Source: Pseudomonas poae (GTDB lineage Bacteria > Pseudomonadota > Gammaproteobacteria > Pseudomonadales > Pseudomonadaceae). From it: a stretch of 64,000 nucleotides of DNA. A model generated the notes under the pieces. It did no database searches and was not told where the DNA came from. It saw nothing but the letters and a program-made list of their open reading frames with translations. Location: assembly GCA_028869255.1 (NCBI GenBank), contig CP110972.1, positions 2,361,001 through 2,425,000 of the forward strand, given 5' to 3'. Made by a program: the position numbers and the translations under genes. Each line of letters opens with the position of its first letter. Position 1 is the first letter of the stretch. Below, piece after piece: positions 1-10,197 of the stretch.

Positions 1-7
1 TTTTTGC

Positions 8-712
8 TTATCGCGGCATGAATCCCAAATGCCAGCGCCGGGGAATCTTCAGTGACACCAGCCCCAGCAGCCCCGCCAACACGCCGCTGACCAGCAACGC
101 CTTCAGGCCCATCTGCTGCTCCAGCAGCGCGCCAATCACCGCGCCCACAAACATCCCCGCCCACGGAATCAGCTGCACCCGCCAGCCGTTGCGGCGTTCC
201 CCCAGCATCCAGCGCCCCAGCCCGCGACCAAAGCGCGAGAGCGCCCCGGTGACATAGGTGAGGCCTACCGGCAACCCGTTGACCTCTTCCACGGCCGCAT
301 TGAGCATGCCCATCGCAATGATCGCCGCCAGCAGCGCGGGCAAGGCGTTGGCAAACGGCAGGAACGCCCCGCTGCAGAGCAATGCCGCAATGCACAGCAG
401 CAGAGGCAGGGCATGGCGCCGGCTGAGGCGGCTGACGATCACCCCAAGTGCGTTGCCCACCACGAAGGTGGCTACCAGCAACAGCAGGCGCCCGGTCAAC
501 CCGAGATCACCAGCACTGATGGCCACTGCCAGGCGCGTGGTGTTGCCGCTCATAAACGACACAAAGTCACCGCTGGCCATAAAACCAATGGCATCAGTCA
601 TGCCTGCCAGCACTGACAGGCTGGCCACCAGCATCATCCCGACGCGGCCACGCCAGCGCTGTCGATGGGCGAGTGCGGGGTTGGCGTAAGGCTTGCGGGG
701 CGTGGGCAGCAT
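8..712 (-). CDS. DUF1275 (YoaK-like) integral membrane protein
   Basis: A 234-residue, strongly hydrophobic protein with about six predicted membrane spans. The N-terminal region reads MTDAIGFMASGDFVSFMSGNT, the conserved DA-GF...FVSFMSGNT signature of the DUF1275/YoaK family of inner-membrane proteins. The function of the family is not established; a transport role is commonly guessed. The ATG and stop are both inside the window and the length fits the family. It runs in the same direction as the ABC-F gene behind it, 69 bp away, but nothing suggests a shared role. Confidence 0.85.
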   Translation of the reverse strand: MLPTPRKPYANPALAHRQRWRGRVGMMLVASLSVLAGMTDAIGFMASGDFVSFMSGNTTRLAVAISAGDLGLTGRLLLLVATFVVGNALGVIVSRLSRRHALPLLLCIAALLCSGAFLPFANALPALLAAIIAMGMLNAAVEEVNGLPVGLTYVTGALSRFGRGLGRWMLGERRNGWRVQLIPWAGMFVGAVIGALLEQQMGLKALLVSGVLAGLLGLVSLKIPRRWHLGFMPR

Positions 713-781
713 GGGGCCGGGTTCCTCGGTGAGATTATCCGGCCACTACCGTAGGACGCTTTGCGAGTGCGCGCAATGGCC

Positions 782-2393
782 TCACACACACTCCAGGTGC
801 CAACCTTCAGGCTGCCAGCTCAGGCGATGGGTCGGCTGGATCGCTTGCACAAACGCCGCGTCATGGGACACCACCAGCATCGCCCCGGTAAACCCTTGCA
901 GCGCCTGTTCAAAGGCCAGCACTGATTCCAGGTCCAGGTGGTTGGTGGGTTCGTCGAGCAATAGCAGTTGCGCGGGTGTTTCCCGCCACAGCGCAATCGC
1001 CATCGCGGCTTTTAAACGCTCACCGCCGCTGAGCTGCCCGGCCGGTTGGGTCACTCGCAATGCGTCCAGTTGCAGCAAGGCCAGGCGCGTGCGCAGTTCG
1101 GCTTCCTCCAAAGGGCTGTCGAGTTGCTCGACCAGCGAGCGGTGACCCTCCAGCAGCGCCAGATGCTGGTCGATATACGCGCTGGGCACCGGCACCGAAC
1201 ACTCGCCACTCACCGGCTGCCAATGCCCTGCAAGCACCTTGAGCAAAGTGGATTTGCCGCAACCGTTCGGCCCCTGCACGGCAACGCGTACCGGGCCCGT
1301 GAGGTGCAGCGTGAGTGCCGGGTGCTCCAGCCAGGGTAATTGCGCATCCACCAACGCCACGACGTGTCGACCATTGGGCACCGTAGAATCGGGTAAGGCC
1401 AGCAGGGTCGGGGTCTCGTCCGCCACGCGCGCGTAAGCCTGGCGCACCTGATCATCCAGTTCATGTTTGTGTGCGTGATGAGCGCTGCGCACGCTGCTGA
1501 CGATTTCGCTGGCCGCGCCTTTCCAGCGAGCCTTGGTGAACCGGTCGACATTCGCGGTCTCGGCGTGTTTACGCGAACGGGCCGCGTTGCGTTGCAGGCT
1601 GTCGTGATCTTTTTGCAGGCGCCGGCGTTCGCGGCTGCGCTCCACACGCGCATGCTCCAGCGCGGCGACGGCAGCGTGTTGTTCGGCCTCGCGTTGAAGG
1701 CGATAGGCCGCATAGTTGCCGCCATACACCCGGGGGCCCAGGGGGGACAGCTCGATGATGCGCGCCAGGCTATTCAGCAATTGCCGATCATGGCTGACCA
1801 CCACCAGGCCGCCGCGCCATGCCTTCAGCATGCGCAGCAGCCACGCACGGCCAGCGCTGTCGAGGTGGTTGGTCGGCTCGTCGAGCACCAGCAATTGCGG
1901 TGCGGCCAGCAATGCGCCGATCACCGCCAGCCGCGCCCGTTGGCCGCCGCTGAGTGGGTCGGCCGGCGCCTGCACAGCAAGCTGCGCAAGGCCCGCGTCA
2001 TCCAGGGCGGCGCGCAGGCGTTCGGCGAGGTCCCAGCGATCATTGATCACCTCAAGATCATCGACACGCGCCACACCCGCGGCCATGCGCGCCAGTGCCG
2101 CCAGCGCCTGCGCGGTCCCTGTGATATCGGCGACGGTTTGCCCTGCCGCAACCGTCACGCCCTGCGGCACGTAAACCACATTGGCCGTGCGTTTGAGGGT
2201 GCCGGAGGAGGGGGAGCACCCCGGCGATCAATTGGGCGAGGATACTTTTACCCTGACCATTGCGCCCCACGATGCCGGTAGGCGTGTGATCGATGCACAG
2301 GGTCAGGTCTTGCAGCAAGGTTTCGCCATTGGCGAACTGGAAGCAAACGTGTTGCAAGGAAACCAGAACGGGCAGCCGGTTGACGTCAGTCAT
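782..2393 (-). CDS. ABC-F family ATPase, with a one-base frameshift
   Basis: Soluble tandem ATP-binding-cassette protein without membrane domains, the ABC-F class (EttA/Uup/YheS relatives) that acts on ribosomes. The first Walker A is GRNGQGKS and the second GPNGCGKST; both halves have LSGG signatures and LLLDEPTNHLD Walker B motifs, with the charged coiled-coil linker between them. The reading frame beginning at ATG 2393 (MTDVNRLPV) breaks in a G5 run at 2210-2214 (C5 on the coding strand). Removing one base joins the frames as ...GVLPSSGTLKRTANVVYVPQG..., giving 536 residues, typical for the family. The longest open frame (782-2179) lacks the first Walker A. Sequencing error is likely, though a true inactivating insertion cannot be excluded. 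Confidence 0.85.
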
Positions 2394-2517
2394 CAGCACC
2401 TCCAAAAAAATGTCGAGCAGGCCAACAAGCGCGTCGGGCGGCTTGTTGCAGATACATTTTGGAAGGCTTAGAGGTTCACGTCGGCGGTCATCCTGAGCGT
2501 CAGAAGGGGGGCAAAGC

Positions 2518-3567
2518 CTAACCCGTCTTGGCTTTTTTCGGCAAGTCTGCTGCCAGTTGTTCAAGGAACATGGCCAGCGCCACTTCCTCGGCCTTGAGCC
2601 CTTTGCGCAGCCGCGGCTTGGGCAATTTGGAGAGTTCACCGAGGCTGAAGTGCTCGAGCACCGCCGGATGGATATAACATTTGCGGCACACGGCCGGCGT
2701 GTTACCCAGCTGCTTGGCGACATCCTTGACCATCGCCACCACATGCCGTTTGGCGTCGGATTCCGGCTGCCACTGCAATTCGCGCAGCACGGCCAGCGCC
2801 ATGGCGGTGCCGGCCCAGGTGCGGTAGTCCTTGGCGGTGAAGTCGGCGCCGGTGAGGTCGTGCAGGTAGGCATTCACGTCATGGGAGCTGACGGTGTGGC
2901 GCTCGCCGTCTTCATCCAGGTACTGAAACAGGTTCTGCCCCGGCAGTTCCAGGCAGCGCTTGACCACCGTGGCCAGGCGCCGGTCCTTGACGCTGACCTG
3001 GTGCTCCACGCCGCTCTTGCCGCGAAACTGGAACTGGATCTCGCTCCCTTTCACATCGACATGGCGGGTGCGCAGGGTGGTCAGCCCGTAGGATTTGTTG
3101 TCCCGGGCATATTGGGTATTGCCGACGCGGATCAGCGTGGCGTCCAGCAGCATCACCACCGTGGCCAGCACCTTTTCACGGGTAAACCCCGGCTCGGCGA
3201 TTTGCGCTTCCAGCTGTTTGCGCAGTTTCGGCAGGGCGTTGCCGAACTCCTGCAGCCGAGCGTACTTGTCGCTGTCGCGCACTTCGCGCCAGCGTGCGTG
3301 GTAGCGGTACTGCTTGCGCCCCCGCGCATCGCGGCCGGTGGCTTGCAGATGGCCACACGGGTCGGCGCAGATCCACACATCGGTATAGGCGGGGGGCACC
3401 GCGAGGGCATTCAGGCGCTTGATCTCATCGGCGTCCTGGATACGCTCGCCTTTGGGATTGAAATACTGGAACTTGCCGCGCAGTTTTTTACGGCGGATAC
3501 CCGGCTGGGTATCGTCAACGTAATGCAGGTCGCGGGGCAAGTCGGCGGGCAGCGCAGAATCGGGCAT
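2518..3567 (-). CDS. DNA topoisomerase IB (poxvirus-type)
   Basis: A 349-residue type IB topoisomerase, which nicks one DNA strand through a 3'-phosphotyrosine and relaxes supercoils without ATP. Visible are the N-terminal DDTQPGIRRKK and GERIQD block, the catalytic-domain stretch IRVGNTQYARDNKSYGLTTL carrying the first active-site Arg/Lys, the block DFTAKDYRTWAGTAMA, and the likely catalytic Tyr in CYIHPAVLE near residue 305. The start MPDSALPADLPRD fits the normal N-terminus. Transcribed toward the ABC-F gene with about 124 bp between them. Bacterial members are scattered and their physiological role is unclear. Confidence 0.9.
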   Translation of the reverse strand: MPDSALPADLPRDLHYVDDTQPGIRRKKLRGKFQYFNPKGERIQDADEIKRLNALAVPPAYTDVWICADPCGHLQATGRDARGRKQYRYHARWREVRDSDKYARLQEFGNALPKLRKQLEAQIAEPGFTREKVLATVVMLLDATLIRVGNTQYARDNKSYGLTTLRTRHVDVKGSEIQFQFRGKSGVEHQVSVKDRRLATVVKRCLELPGQNLFQYLDEDGERHTVSSHDVNAYLHDLTGADFTAKDYRTWAGTAMALAVLRELQWQPESDAKRHVVAMVKDVAKQLGNTPAVCRKCYIHPAVLEHFSLGELSKLPKPRLRKGLKAEEVALAMFLEQLAADLPKKAKTG

Positions 3568-3645
3568 GGTACGGGTTCCTTGGCAACGGATCAGGCCGGT
3601 ATTGCTGATTGACCGCAGCGCTTTGCGGTCGTGCCAAAAGGTTTG

Positions 3646-4731
3646 TTACGCCAGCACCGCGACCGCCTTGATCTGTGCCCACAGCGTCTGGCCGGGGTGC
3701 AATTGCAGCTGGTCGCGGGAAAACCGCGTGATCCGCGCCAGCAGCGGCGTGCCATCGGCGTCCAGGCGCACCAGCACGTGGGCGCTGTTATCCGCCGAGA
3801 TTTCCTGGCTGACCGTCACCGGCAGGCGGTTGAGGATGCTGCTGTGTTCCCCGGCTTGCAGGCTGAGGCTCACGTCCCGCGCCTGCACCTTGACCCGCAG
3901 GGTTTTGCCGACGGCCAGCGGCGCATGGGCCACGCGCAACTGCTGGTTGCTGTCGGGAAACTGCAGTGTGAGCAGTTGATAGTGCGCGTCGTAGGCGCTG
4001 ACGCTGCCGTTGATCACCACGCCGGCGTCATCCCCCAGCGCCATGGGCAAGTCGAGCCGGGCCAGGGTTTCACCGATGGGGCCGCTGGCCAGGGCCTTGC
4101 CATCGCTGAGCAGCACGATGTGATCGGCCAGGCGCGCCACTTCATCCTGGGCATGGCTGACATACAGCACCGGGATATCCAACTCGTCATGCAGGCGTTC
4201 GAGGTACGGCAGGATTTCGCCTTTGCGCTTGCTGTCGAGGGCGGCCAGCGGTTCATCCATCAACAACAGGTTGGGGCTGGTGAGCAGCGCACGGGCGATG
4301 CCGATACGCTGGCGCTCGCCGCCGGACAGGTGCTGCGGGTGACGCTCAAGCAAGTGGCCGATGCCCAGCAGCTCGGTGGCCTGGGCCATATCGACACGCC
4401 GTTGCTGACGCGGGATGCGCTTGAGGCCGAACTCCAGGTTGGCGCGCACCGACAAATGTGGAAACAGGCTGGCCTCTTGAAATACATAACCCAGCGCCCG
4501 CTTGTGCGGCGGTACGAACCGCCCGTTGCGGCTGTCTTGCCAGACTTCATCGTTGATCTGGATAAACCCGTCCTCGGCGTGCTCCAGCCCGGCGATGCAG
4601 CGCAGGCAGGTGGTCTTGCCGGAGCCGGAATGCCCGTATAGGGCGGTCACGCCGCGCCCGGGCAGGTGCAGATCGACATCCAAGGCAAAGCTTGCGTATT
4701 TCAGGTTCAAACGCACATCAATCATCGCCAT
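3646..4731 (-). CDS. modC: Molybdate ABC transporter ATP-binding protein ModC
   Basis: ATPase that powers molybdate uptake through ModB. A 361-residue protein with Walker [10 protein letters not shown] at residues 33-41, signature [15 protein letters not shown], Walker [13 protein letters not shown] and H-loop VSHAQDEV. The C-terminal ~70 residues form a Mop/TOBE molybdate-binding domain ([14 protein letters not shown]). Its ATG overlaps the ModB stop by one base (TGATG), so the two are translationally coupled. Last gene of modABC. Full length for the family. Confidence 0.96.
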   Translation of the reverse strand: MAMIDVRLNLKYASFALDVDLHLPGRGVTALYGHSGSGKTTCLRCIAGLEHAEDGFIQINDEVWQDSRNGRFVPPHKRALGYVFQEASLFPHLSVRANLEFGLKRIPRQQRRVDMAQATELLGIGHLLERHPQHLSGGERQRIGIARALLTSPNLLLMDEPLAALDSKRKGEILPYLERLHDELDIPVLYVSHAQDEVARLADHIVLLSDGKALASGPIGETLARLDLPMALGDDAGVVINGSVSAYDAHYQLLTLQFPDSNQQLRVAHAPLAVGKTLRVKVQARDVSLSLQAGEHSSILNRLPVTVSQEISADNSAHVLVRLDADGTPLLARITRFSRDQLQLHPGQTLWAQIKAVAVLA

Positions 4732-5411
4732 CAGCTCCAGCCCATCTTGGTTTTACGGCTGGAATACAGCGCCAGCAATACGAGGAACGCGAACACCACC
4801 ATCGAGCCAGCCAGCCAATGGGCCTGCGCATACTCCATGGCTTCGACGTGGTCGTAGATCTGCACCGAGACCACGCGGGTTTTGTCGGGGATATTGCCGC
4901 CGATCATCAGCACCACGCCGAATTCACCGACGGTGTGCGCAAAGCCCAGAATGGAGGCGGTGATAAACCCCGGGCGCGCCAGGGGCAGGATCACCGTGAA
5001 GAACGTGTCCCACGGGTTGGCGCGCAAGGTTGCGGCCACTTCCAGTGGGCGCGTGCCAATGGCGCAGAAGGCGTTTTGCAACGGCTGCACCACAAACGGC
5101 ATGGAATAGATCACCGAGCCAATCACCAACCCGGCGAAGCTGAACGTGAGGGTGCCCAGGCCCAGCCATTGAGTGAACTGGCCGAAGTAACCCTTGGGGC
5201 CCATGGTCAACAGCAGGTAGAAACCGATCACCGTGGGTGGCAACACCAACGGCAAGGCGACGATTGCCCCGATCGGGCCGCGCCACCAGGAGCGGGTGCG
5301 CGACAGCCACAGGGCAATCGGAGTGCCGATGACCAGCAGGATCACGGTGGTCAGTGACGCCAGTTTGATGGTCAACCAGATTGCCGAAAAATCGGCACTC
5401 GAGAGTGGCAT
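4731..5411 (-). CDS. modB: Molybdate ABC transporter permease ModB
   Basis: Inner-membrane channel subunit of the molybdate importer, 226 residues with about five membrane spans. The binding-protein-dependent permease (EAA) loop, which contacts ModC, is seen as [20 protein letters not shown]. The C-terminus reads SRKTKMGWS. The ATG follows the ModA stop with no gap and the stop overlaps the ModC ATG, so the three genes form one tight operon. Confidence 0.95.
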   Translation of the reverse strand: MPLSSADFSAIWLTIKLASLTTVILLVIGTPIALWLSRTRSWWRGPIGAIVALPLVLPPTVIGFYLLLTMGPKGYFGQFTQWLGLGTLTFSFAGLVIGSVIYSMPFVVQPLQNAFCAIGTRPLEVAATLRANPWDTFFTVILPLARPGFITASILGFAHTVGEFGVVLMIGGNIPDKTRVVSVQIYDHVEAMEYAQAHWLAGSMVVFAFLVLLALYSSRKTKMGWS

Positions 5412-6200
<789 letters not shown>

Positions 6201-6219
6201 TTATAGGGAGAAGGCATTA

Positions 6220-6245
6220 CCGCTATGTATGGGAATATATAGCGG
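6220..6245 (-). promoter_or_regulatory. ModE-type operator upstream of modABC
   Basis: A near-perfect inverted repeat, CCGCTATGTA-N6-TATATAGCGG, with ten-base arms differing at one position. It matches the ModE consensus CGCTATATA-N6/7-TATATAGCG known from E. coli and other bacteria. It lies 50 bp before the modA ATG, where a repressor would block the promoter. No modE gene is in the window, so the regulator would be encoded elsewhere. Confidence 0.75.
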
Positions 6246-6281
6246 TTGGCCATTGCCGGTACAGTGCAAAGTTGCCTGCTT

Positions 6282-7340
6282 TTACTTGAATTTCGCCAGC
6301 GTCTGTTCGGCCAGTTCACGGGTCAGGTCATAGGTGGTGGTGTCTTTACACAGGCGCAGCGCCTGCCCCGACCACAGGTTACTGAAGCCTGCTTCATCCT
6401 TGGCCTTGAGCGGTATCAGGGCGCCGCCGGAGGTCGGAAACGCCGGCGCCGCCGGGTTGATCGCACCCAGTTCACGCATCACCCGGTTGACGATGCCTCG
6501 TGCCGGGCGCCCGGTAAACAGGTTGGTCAGCGCAGTTTCGCTGGCTTGGGCGTGGCGCAATGCATGGTGATGGGACGCGGTGACGTTGGCTTCTGGGGTA
6601 AACAGGTAGGCGGTGCCGATCTGCACCGCCGAGGCGCCGAGAGCAAACGCCGCGACAATCCCACGCGCATCCCCAATACCGCCGGCGGCGATCACCGGCA
6701 CGCTGACTGCATCCACGACTTGCGGCAGCAGCGCGAACAAACCGATCTGGGTATTGAGGTCGTCACTGAGAAACAATCCACGGTGCCCGCCCGCTTCATT
6801 GCCCATGGCGATGATTGCATCGCAGCCGTGTTGCTCCAGCCAGACTGCCTCTTCCACGGTGGTGGCCGAGGACAGCACTTTGGCGCCGGTGGCTTTTACC
6901 CGGTCGAGCAAGGCTTGTTCCGGCAGGCCGAAGTGGAAGCTGACCACTTCGGGGAGGAATTCTTCCACCACCTGGCATGCCGCTTCGTTGAACGGTTCGC
7001 GGTTGGACATGGGCGTCGGCGCATCAAAATCAGCGCCCAACTCGCGGTAGTAGGGTTCCAGCAGGTCTTTCCAGCGCTTGTCGCGTGCTGCATCGGGCGC
7101 GGGCGGCTGGTGGCAGAAGAAGTTGACGTTTAGCGGCCGCGAGCTGGCCTGGCGAATGGTGGCCAGTGCTTCGCGCAGTTGCTCGAGACTCAGCGCCGCA
7201 GCCGGCAATGACCCCAGAGCGCCTGCTTGATTGGCGGCGATGACCATGGCCGTGGTCGTCCCTACGGCCATGGGCGCCTGAATGATCGGTACTTCAATAC
7301 CCAGCAGGTCGAGAAGGCGGGTGTCTGGCCAGGTGCTCAT
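6282..7340 (-). CDS. Nitronate monooxygenase (2-nitropropane dioxygenase family)
   Basis: FMN-dependent enzyme of the NMO/NPD family that oxidises alkyl nitronates such as propionate-3-nitronate. 352 residues. The TIM-barrel start PIIQAPMAVGTTT forms the first flavin phosphate loop. GNEAGGHRG carries the catalytic His of class I NMOs; VIAAGGIGDARGIVAAFALGA and VQIGTAYLFTPEA bind FMN phosphate. The ATG at 7340 is preferred because GGAGACA precedes it and the encoded MSTWPDTRLLDLLGIEVPI matches the family start; an in-frame extension to 7397 is less likely. Confidence 0.9.
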   Translation of the reverse strand: MSTWPDTRLLDLLGIEVPIIQAPMAVGTTTAMVIAANQAGALGSLPAAALSLEQLREALATIRQASSRPLNVNFFCHQPPAPDAARDKRWKDLLEPYYRELGADFDAPTPMSNREPFNEAACQVVEEFLPEVVSFHFGLPEQALLDRVKATGAKVLSSATTVEEAVWLEQHGCDAIIAMGNEAGGHRGLFLSDDLNTQIGLFALLPQVVDAVSVPVIAAGGIGDARGIVAAFALGASAVQIGTAYLFTPEANVTASHHHALRHAQASETALTNLFTGRPARGIVNRVMRELGAINPAAPAFPTSGGALIPLKAKDEAGFSNLWSGQALRLCKDTTTYDLTRELAEQTLAKFK

Positions 7341-7449
7341 GGGGTGTGTCTCCAGCGTTAGTGAGGCTTTTCGCTGTTTTAACAGGGCCCTTGGCACCCG
7401 GCCAGTCTGTTTTATTCACTGGACGAGGGCGGCTTTTCGTGGTGCGCCA

Positions 7450-8328
7450 TCAGTTGATGGCGTGCCCCAGGACCGCATGGATGCGCGCGGCGATATGCGC
7501 GGCGTGGGTTTCCAGGGCGAAGTGGCCGGTGTCCAGCAACTCCACCACGGCGTTGGCGTTATCGGTTGTGTAGGCGTGGGCACCTGGCGGGATGAAGAAC
7601 GGATCGTTCTGGCCCCAGATCACCAGCGCCGGCACTTGAGTGGCTTTGAAAAACGTCTGGAACGCCGGGTACAGCGTCAGGTTGTTGCGGTAGTCGAGGA
7701 ACAAGTCCAGCTGGATCTCGTCATTGCCGGGGCGCTGCATCAACAACACGTCGAGCATATAGGATTCCGGCGCGACCAGTTCCGGCTGGTTTACACCGTG
7801 CAAGTACTGGTAGCGCGTGCCTTCCAGGCTGATGACGGCGTTGCGGATCACCTCGCGATTGGCCTGGCTCGGTTCGGCCCAGTAGGCCCGAATCGGCGCC
7901 CAGGCATCACCCAGACCTTCCAGGTAAGCATTGCCGTTTTGCGAGACCAGTGCGCTGACCCGTTCCGGGTGCGCAACCGCCAAACGCAGGCCCACCGGGG
8001 CGCCGTAATCGAACACGTACAGCGCGTAGCGGCTCAGCTCCAAGGCCTCCACAAAGTGCCCGACGGTGCGCGCCAGGTTGTCGAAGGTGTACACGTAATC
8101 ACGCTCAGCCGGCACTTCGGTGAAGCCGAAACCCGGCAGGTCGGGGGCGATGATCCGAAAGCGCGTGGCCAGCAGCGGGATCAGGTCGCGGTACATATGG
8201 GAGGAGCTGGGGAAGCCGTGCAACAGCAGCATCACCGGGGCGGCAGGGTCGCCGGCCTCACGGTAGAACATGCGGATGCCATCGACATCGACGTGGCGGT
8301 AGTGAACAACGGGAGCTTGAGTGGTCAT
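7450..8328 (-). CDS. Alpha/beta hydrolase with Asp nucleophile (haloalkane dehalogenase / epoxide hydrolase-like)
   Basis: A 292-residue alpha/beta-hydrolase. The oxyanion motif LLLHGFPSSSHMYRDLIP begins near residue 34. The nucleophile elbow VFDYGAP places Asp at residue 107, as in haloalkane dehalogenases and epoxide hydrolases rather than Ser esterases. The catalytic His is in LDTGHFALETH (His269). The substrate cannot be told from sequence. It is divergent from a CGNR-type regulator across a 174-bp AT-rich region, an arrangement that suggests local regulation. Confidence 0.88.
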   Translation of the reverse strand: MTTQAPVVHYRHVDVDGIRMFYREAGDPAAPVMLLLHGFPSSSHMYRDLIPLLATRFRIIAPDLPGFGFTEVPAERDYVYTFDNLARTVGHFVEALELSRYALYVFDYGAPVGLRLAVAHPERVSALVSQNGNAYLEGLGDAWAPIRAYWAEPSQANREVIRNAVISLEGTRYQYLHGVNQPELVAPESYMLDVLLMQRPGNDEIQLDLFLDYRNNLTLYPAFQTFFKATQVPALVIWGQNDPFFIPPGAHAYTTDNANAVVELLDTGHFALETHAAHIAARIHAVLGHAIN

Positions 8329-8367
8329 GGTAAGAGCACCTCTGTAACTGTTTAAAATTGATATACG

Positions 8368-8447
8368 GGTTACCTTCGCAAAAAGCTGCGCTTAATTTAG
8401 TAACCTGTCAAATTAATTTATCTGGTTAGCTATTAGGTTTTAGTAAC
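8368..8447. promoter_or_regulatory. Repeated GTAAC motifs between divergent hydrolase and regulator genes
   Basis: The AT-rich spacer between the two divergent genes carries GGTTACC at 8368-8374 and two direct copies of TTTAGTAAC, at 8396-8404 and 8439-8447. Spacing between the direct copies is 43 bases. These could be operator half-sites for the CGNR regulator encoded at 8503, but no consensus is known to me for that family, so this is a guess from position and repetition only. Confidence 0.3.
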
Positions 8448-8502
8448 TACCCATAATGCTAAATAGCGGTTACGATGCCGAGGCTATCAAAGAGGATTGA
8501 CC

Positions 8503-9078
8503 ATGCTTACTCCGTCTCTGGAACCCTACGTCCTGGCCGATGACCCGGTGCTGGACATGCTAAACACACGTGCCAATGTCGACGCAGAACCCTTTGACTT
8601 CTGGCAAAGCGACGCGGACGTCGAGCGTTGGCTGGTGCGTTTGGGGTGGGCCGAGGAGGGCGGGGTGCCGGCCTTTGAGTCAGGTGCGTTGCTGGCTGCA
8701 GCGGTGGAGCTGCGGGAAGTGGTGCGCGCCCTGGTCGAGCGACGCAAGGCCGCAGAACAAGGCGACCCGGCAGCGCTGAATGGCTTTTTGCGCAAGGCGG
8801 TCAGTCACCCGCAATTGGCCTGGCCGGCGCCGGGCGAATTGCGCCTGGAGCGTCAGCGCAAACTGCAAACCCCGGAGCAGTTCCTCTCGACGATTGCCGA
8901 AGCTGCCGCGGGCTTGCTGGTGGACGGGGATTTCAACCTGATCCGTACCTGCGAGCATCCTGAATGTGTGTTGTGGTTTTACGATCGCACCAAGGCCCAT
9001 AAACGCCGCTGGTGCAGCATGGCGCTGTGTGGCAACCGGCATAAGGTTGCGCAGTTTCGCAAGCGCCAGCAGCTTTAA
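8503..9078 (+). CDS. ABATE/CGNR zinc-finger transcriptional regulator
   Basis: A 191-residue protein with an N-terminal ABATE (DUF1470) domain and a C-terminal CGNR zinc finger. The finger reads CEHPECVLWFYDRTKAHKRRW followed by CSMALCGNRHKVAQFRKR, containing four cysteines and the CGNR DNA-binding motif. Members are described as putative stress-induced transcription regulators. The ATG at 8503 is preferred over an in-frame TTG six bases upstream because AGAGGA sits at the right distance. It probably controls the divergent hydrolase. Confidence 0.85.
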   Translation: MLTPSLEPYVLADDPVLDMLNTRANVDAEPFDFWQSDADVERWLVRLGWAEEGGVPAFESGALLAAAVELREVVRALVERRKAAEQGDPAALNGFLRKAVSHPQLAWPAPGELRLERQRKLQTPEQFLSTIAEAAAGLLVDGDFNLIRTCEHPECVLWFYDRTKAHKRRWCSMALCGNRHKVAQFRKRQQL

Positions 9079-10121
9079 GACTCGCTTTCGCGCTCCAGCA
9101 ACTGGCGTTTACGTTCTACGCCCCAGCGGTAGCCCGATAAGTCACCATTGCTGCGCACAACGCGGTGGCACGGGATTGCCACCGCCAGGCTGTTGGCGCC
9201 GCACGCCTGGGCCACGGCGCGAAACGACTTCGGTGCGCCGATGCGTTGGGCGATTTGCGCATAGCTGGCCGTGCTGCCCGGTGGAATTTCGCGCAGCGCC
9301 TGCCACACCCGCTCCTGAAACGCCGTGCCGCGCAGGTCCAGCGGCAAGTCCAGGCCAAGGGCCGGTGCTTCGATAAGCCCGACCACCTGGGCGATCAGCT
9401 GTTCGAAGCGGTGGTCGGCGCCCACCAGACTGGCCTTGGGGAATTGGTCCTGCAGGTCACGCACCAGTTTGTCCGGGTCATCCCCCAGCAAAATTGCGCA
9501 CACGCCACGGCTGCTTTGGGCCACCAGAATCGCGCCCAGCGAGCATTGCCCGACGGCAAACAGGATTTGGTTATTGAGGCCGCCCGCTTTGTAGTCGCTG
9601 GGCTTCATGCCCAGTACCTGGTCGGCGGACTCATAAAAGCGGCTGTTGGAGTTGAAGCCTGCGTCGTACAGCGCCTCGGTCACCGAGTGCTGGCCTTTGA
9701 GCCCATCGCGCACCTTGCGTGAGCGATGGGCGCTGGCGTAGCCCTTGGGCGTCAGGCCGGTCACGCTTTTGAATACCCGGTGGAAATGGAAAGGGCTCAG
9801 CCCGGCTTGGGTCGCCAGCGTATTAAGACTGGGTGAGGTGTCGGCTTGTTCGATCTGCCTGCATGCCTCGGCCACCAATTGGGCATGGTGCGCGGCTAAC
9901 TGAGTCTGGTCGCCGGCGGCGCGTTTGCTGGCGCGATACCCCGCGGCCTCGGCCTGCGCCGGGCTGTCAAAAAACTCGATATTTTCCGGGCGTGGCAAGC
10001 GTGAGGCGCTGCTGGGGCGGCAGTACACGCCGGTGGTTTTTACGCCGTAGACGAACAGCGCGTCGGCCTTGGGATCGCGGGCGAGAATCGCCGCCCAGCG
10101 CGGGTCTTGTTCGGTGGTCAT
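9075..10121 (-). CDS. ada: Ada-type regulator / O6-methylguanine-DNA methyltransferase with degenerate N-terminal zinc site
   Basis: A 348-residue, three-part Ada protein: N-terminal methylphosphotriester domain (about 1-75), AraC-type HTH (LNTLATQAGLSPFHFHRVFK), and C-terminal suicide methyltransferase with active site PCHRVVR (Cys318). In E. coli Ada four cysteines (38, 42, 69, 72) bind zinc and Cys38 accepts the methyl group. Here only the first remains (Cys34); the others are Ser38, Ser65 and Ala68. Base repair should be intact, while phosphotriester sensing is doubtful. ATG 10121 is chosen over GTG 10130 because AAGAG is correctly spaced. It lies 76 bp behind alkB on the same strand, and its stop overlaps the end of the convergent CGNR gene by four bases. 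Confidence 0.88.
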   Translation of the reverse strand: MTTEQDPRWAAILARDPKADALFVYGVKTTGVYCRPSSASRLPRPENIEFFDSPAQAEAAGYRASKRAAGDQTQLAAHHAQLVAEACRQIEQADTSPSLNTLATQAGLSPFHFHRVFKSVTGLTPKGYASAHRSRKVRDGLKGQHSVTEALYDAGFNSNSRFYESADQVLGMKPSDYKAGGLNNQILFAVGQCSLGAILVAQSSRGVCAILLGDDPDKLVRDLQDQFPKASLVGADHRFEQLIAQVVGLIEAPALGLDLPLDLRGTAFQERVWQALREIPPGSTASYAQIAQRIGAPKSFRAVAQACGANSLAVAIPCHRVVRSNGDLSGYRWGVERKRQLLERESES

Positions 10122-10197
10122 GGTCGGCACTCTTGACGGATTCTGGCCAGATTAGTCGTGCCGCACTCGGCAGTGCACTCCGAAGCTTGCGGTCAAA

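Noticed and set aside
2058..2873. Separate 271-residue protein upstream of the ABC-F frame
   Set aside because: Its N-terminal half is antisense/out-of-frame to topoisomerase IB; only the part from ATG 2393 is real and it is the N-terminus of the ABC-F protein.
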